Source: Trichococcus flocculiformis
Lineage (GTDB): Bacteria; Bacillota; Bacilli; Lactobacillales; Aerococcaceae
DNA length: 34,849 nucleotides
Direction: 5' to 3'
Assembly (NCBI RefSeq): GCF_900113645.1
Contig: NZ_FOQC01000025.1
Coordinates: 1 to 34,849, forward strand
Shown here: one piece after another, positions 32,304 to 34,849 of the stretch
Position numbering within the stretch: the first letter of the stretch is position 1
Layout: each line of letters begins with the position of its first letter
The notes under the pieces: generated by a model
The model's input: only the letters and a program-made list of their open reading frames with translations
What the model was told of the DNA's origin: nothing
Databases searched by the model: none
Position numbers and translations under genes: made by a program

Positions 32304-33164
32304 ATGCTAGTAGGTGGAATTGAAGCAGGCGGAACAAAATTTGTGTGCGCCGTCGGAAACGAAAATAATGAGTTATTGGAACGGGTTGCATTCCCGACGA
32401 CTACGCCGGAAGAAACATTGGCGCAGGTATTTGCTTTTTTTGATCGTTTTGACTTAGCTGCAATCGGAATCGGTTCCTTCGGGCCGATTGACGTCAATAA
32501 AGACTCGGAAACATATGGATATATTCTTTCTACACCAAAGTTGGCGTGGAAGGATTTTGATTTTCTTGGCGCTATGAAGGAGCGTTATGCAGTTCCGATG
32601 GGGTGGACGACGGATGTGAATGCCGCTGCCTTGGGTGAATCCGCGTTAGGTGCCGCTAAAGGATTAAAGAACATGATGTATATCACGATCGGTACGGGCG
32701 TGGGCGCCGGTGCGATCGTGGACGGAAAAATTTTGGAAGGCATCGGTCACCCGGAAATGGGTCACATACTGGTGCGTCCGCACGAGGCTGACCATTATGC
32801 CGGGTTCTGTCCATATCATGGAAATTGCCTGGAAGGCATGGCAGCTGGTCCTTCAATCGACGGACGACTAGGTAAAGCCGGCAAAGATGTTGCGCCTACC
32901 GATGCGGTCTGGGATTACATCGCTTATTACATAGGTCAAGCTTTGGAAGCCTACACGGTTATCCTGCGTCCGGAGCGCATTGTCTTGGGCGGGGGTGTCA
33001 TGAAAGTGCCGGGGATGCTTGATAACATCAAGGCTAAATTTACGACGCTGCTTGCCGATTATGTGCCGGTTCCGGCAGTCGATGATTACTTGGTGACGCC
33101 AGGATTGATCGATGATGCCGGCATCACCGGGGCGCTCATTTTGGCGAATGAGATGAAAGGGTAA
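32304..33164 (+). CDS. scrK: ROK-family fructokinase (ScrK/GmuE-type)
   Basis: A 286-residue cytosolic sugar kinase that phosphorylates fructose to fructose-6-P, or mannose in the GmuE-like members. It opens with the nucleotide-binding GGIEAGGTKFVCAVG, then has GIGSFGPID, the catalytic Asp in TDVNAAALGE near residue 112, ITIGTGVGAGAI, and the zinc site of this group, His-then-CPYHGNC, in the segment near 168-180. It continues with EGMAAGPS and GGGVMKVPGM. Length and signatures match the short Firmicutes fructokinases, so specificity for fructose is likely but not proven. GGAGTGAG is the ribosome site. The oxidoreductase gene follows after 40 bases, probably in the same transcript. Confidence 0.88.
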   Translation: MLVGGIEAGGTKFVCAVGNENNELLERVAFPTTTPEETLAQVFAFFDRFDLAAIGIGSFGPIDVNKDSETYGYILSTPKLAWKDFDFLGAMKERYAVPMGWTTDVNAAALGESALGAAKGLKNMMYITIGTGVGAGAIVDGKILEGIGHPEMGHILVRPHEADHYAGFCPYHGNCLEGMAAGPSIDGRLGKAGKDVAPTDAVWDYIAYYIGQALEAYTVILRPERIVLGGGVMKVPGMLDNIKAKFTTLLADYVPVPAVDDYLVTPGLIDDAGITGALILANEMKG

Positions 33165-33204
33165 ACGATAACCGATCAGACCGAAAAAAGGGAGAGTGTA
33201 TTGG

Positions 33205-34170
33205 ATGAAAATCAGATGGGCAATACTTGGAACAGGGACTATCGCAACGGAGTTCGCTTCCCATTTTCAAGCGGACAATGCGGAATTGGTCGCGGTAGCC
33301 TCCCGATCCAAAGAAAAGGCACAAGGATTTGCCGAACAGTATGGTATTCCCGCTTATTATGACGATTATATGGAACTGCTGGCGGATGAGGCGGTAGACG
33401 CTATTTACATCGCCTTGCCGCACAGCCATCATCATCAATGGATCAAGGCCAGTCTGGAAGCCGGCAAGCATGTCCTTTGCGAGAAAGTCATCACAGTCAA
33501 CAAAATCCAGTTGGATGAACTTGTCCAGTTGGCTGAAGAAAAGGGGCTCTATTTAGCCGAGGCCATGACCATTTACCATATGCCGCTTTACCGCAAGCTA
33601 AAGGAATGGATTGCAGAGCAAGACTTAGGACCATTGAAGATGATCCAAGCCTCTTTCGGCAGCTTCAAGGACACGGATCCATCTGTTTATTATTTCAATA
33701 AAGAATTAGCGGGTGGCGCGTTATTCGATATCGGGACATATGCCTTGTCATTTGTCCGTAATTTCATGACCAGCAAACCGACTGAAATCATGACGATGGG
33801 CAATTTGCACGAATCTGGTGTGGATGAATCCTCAGCAATCATTCTGCGGAATGCTGAAGCAGAACTTGCGACGGTATCCTTGACTTTCCGGGCGAAAATG
33901 CCGAAACAAGGGGTAGTCGCCTATGAAAAGGGATTTTTAACGATTATGGATTATCCGAGGTCGACAAAAGCTATCTTCACTTCTTATGATGGAAAAGTAA
34001 GCATCATTGAAGCTGGGGATTCTGCGCAAGCCTTGAACTATGAAGTGGCTGATTTCAGCGAACGCATCCTTAATGGAGCAAAAAATGAAACGCTCACTTA
34101 CACCGTGGACGTTCTGGAAATCATGGATAAGGTCCGCAAAGACTGGGGTCTAGTCTATCCATTTGAGTAA
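33205..34170 (+). CDS. Gfo/Idh/MocA-family NAD(P)-dependent oxidoreductase
   Basis: A 321-residue dehydrogenase of the glucose-fructose oxidoreductase/inositol dehydrogenase superfamily. The N-terminal Rossmann fold has WAILGTGTIATEFASHF and the AVASRSKEKAQGFAEQYG segment. DAIYIALPHSHHHQWIKASLEAGKHVLCEKVI contains the family Lys near 94 (CEKV, where CEKP is more common). A GGGALFDIGTYAL-type block (GGALFDIGTYALSF) near 170 carries the active-site Asp region. Substrates are unknown. It probably acts on a sugar linked to the upstream kinase. GGGAGAG before the ATG at 33205 rules out the GTG at 33196. Confidence 0.86.
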   Translation: MKIRWAILGTGTIATEFASHFQADNAELVAVASRSKEKAQGFAEQYGIPAYYDDYMELLADEAVDAIYIALPHSHHHQWIKASLEAGKHVLCEKVITVNKIQLDELVQLAEEKGLYLAEAMTIYHMPLYRKLKEWIAEQDLGPLKMIQASFGSFKDTDPSVYYFNKELAGGALFDIGTYALSFVRNFMTSKPTEIMTMGNLHESGVDESSAIILRNAEAELATVSLTFRAKMPKQGVVAYEKGFLTIMDYPRSTKAIFTSYDGKVSIIEAGDSAQALNYEVADFSERILNGAKNETLTYTVDVLEIMDKVRKDWGLVYPFE

Positions 34171-34177
34171 CTAACAG

Positions 34178-34213
34178 AAACAGGCTGTCTCTCAAAAAAA
34201 AGGCAGCCTGTTT
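34178..34213 (+). terminator. Terminator after the oxidoreductase gene
   Basis: AAACAGGCTGTCT pairs with AGGCAGCCTGTTT (one mismatch) around an A-rich loop. Confidence 0.8.
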
Positions 34214-34260
34214 GGTGCGTGTGCTGACCGGAGGCGTGCGTGTAATCGCGTTGTTTCCCA

Positions 34261-34756
34261 GCTTCGGTTAAGGTTTGCTTCGCCGGAGCAGGCACGAGAT
34301 GGGGGGTGCGTACCTCCGACGAGCCCTCGTTCGTCGGAGGACAGCCTGCGTCCGCATGCTCAGCTCCGGCAAACATTATCTCACAGGAGGAAGACGAATA
34401 CCGAAGAGCGCAACTCCGTCGAGAAGGGCGCTCACCGGAGGAGAGCACCAGCTCCCGTTAAGGTTTGCTTCGCCGGAGCAGGCGCGAGATGGGGGCTGCG
34501 TACCTCCGACGAGCCCTCGTTCGTCGGAGGACAGCCTGCGTCCGCATGCTCAGCTCCGACAAACATTATCTCACAGGAGGAAGACGAATACCGAAGAGCG
34601 CAACTCCGTCGAGAAGCCCCCTCGCCGGAGGAGAGCACCAGCTCCCGTTAAGCTTTGCTTCGCCGGAGCAGGCGCAAGATGGGGATGCGTACCTACGACG
34701 AGCCCTCGGTCGTCGGAGGACAGCCTGCGTCCGCATGCTCAGCTCCGACAAACATT
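34261..34756. repeat. 2.6 copies of a 190-bp tandem repeat
   Basis: Units begin at 34261, 34451 and 34641, exactly 190 bases apart, and the third stops at about 34756. Copies differ by a few substitutions and one deleted base in the third. Each unit contains a strong hairpin, CCTCCGACGA/TCGTCGGAGG (34313-34340 in copy one; one mismatch in copy three), and further CTCCGG/CCGGAG and CTTCGCCGGAG elements. Open frames in it are by-products of high GC and do not resemble proteins. No gene is credible from 34171 to the end. Confidence 0.88.
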
Positions 34757-34849
34757 TGGACTGTCAACACTTTTTCGGACAAAAATAATAAGGTGTCAAA
34801 AATGATTTGAGGGTATACACGGCTGCCATTGACACGGAGCCTCTGGCGG
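34757..34849. mobile_element. Possible insertion-sequence end at the window edge
   Basis: GGACTGTCAACACTTTTT and GGTGTCAAAAATGA resemble the terminal bases of IS3-type elements, with TGTCAA occurring twice nearby. The repeat array breaks off exactly where this begins (34756/34757). The rest lies outside the window, so this is tentative. Confidence 0.25.

Noticed and set aside
34261-34756. CRISPR array
   Set aside because: The repeating unit is 190 bases with near-identical content throughout. There are no short direct repeats separated by unique spacers and no cas genes.
34155-34805. Several overlapping open frames on both strands at the window end
   Set aside because: They are generated by the GC-rich 190-bp tandem repeat, repeat their own residues with the same period and match no protein pattern I know.

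Overview
The window reads as chromosome of a low-to-mid GC Gram-positive bacterium of the order Lactobacillales. Near-consensus AGGAGG-type ribosome sites, lipoproteins with short lipoboxes, cre-like catabolite boxes, MalF/MalG-type sugar permeases without their own ATPase, a CPH-type CopB ATPase and an Na+-pumping oxaloacetate decarboxylase with a free biotin carrier all fit this. The gene set would suit Trichococcus or a Carnobacteriaceae relative, but the genus is inference. No rRNA or tRNA genes were seen.

Layout. Bases 1-3260 hold nagA-nagB (amino-sugar catabolism) and a dhaL-dhaM pair (PTS-dependent dihydroxyacetone kinase subunits, with no dhaK beside them). Bases 3356-6757 hold a four-gene oxaloacetate decarboxylase operon (alpha, gamma, free biotin carrier, beta) behind a cre-like box. 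Bases 6796-13011 form a copper-handling block: an anchored multicopper oxidase, a two-component system whose sensor has a Met-rich outer loop and, on the minus strand, a CopB ATPase and a small SHOCT membrane protein. The oxidase and the SHOCT gene share an unusual promoter-overlapping motif. Bases 13319-14552 hold a cobalamin riboswitch with a terminator, a DUF4430 (transcobalamin-C-terminus-like) lipoprotein and an ECF transporter S component, together a candidate surface vitamin B12 capture and uptake unit. Bases 14570-19186 hold two tandem, diverged topoisomerase III-type genes. Bases 19196-21409 hold a YbjQ-family gene, a decayed IS200/IS605-type tnpB element with a candidate omega RNA, and a VOC-family gene that the element seems to have cut off from its promoter.

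Bases 21469-24063 contain a degenerate GC-rich repeat, an aldo/keto reductase, a 114-bp imperfect inverted repeat and a drug/metabolite-type transporter. Bases 24069-34213 are a sugar locus: LacI-type regulator, sugar-binding lipoprotein, two permeases, GH42 beta-galactosidase, galactose mutarotase on the opposite strand, ROK fructokinase and a Gfo/Idh/MocA oxidoreductase, with several palindromic operator candidates. Imported galactosides would be cleaved inside the cell, with GalM supplying alpha-galactose. The window ends in 2.6 copies of an exact 190-bp tandem repeat and what may be one end of an insertion sequence.
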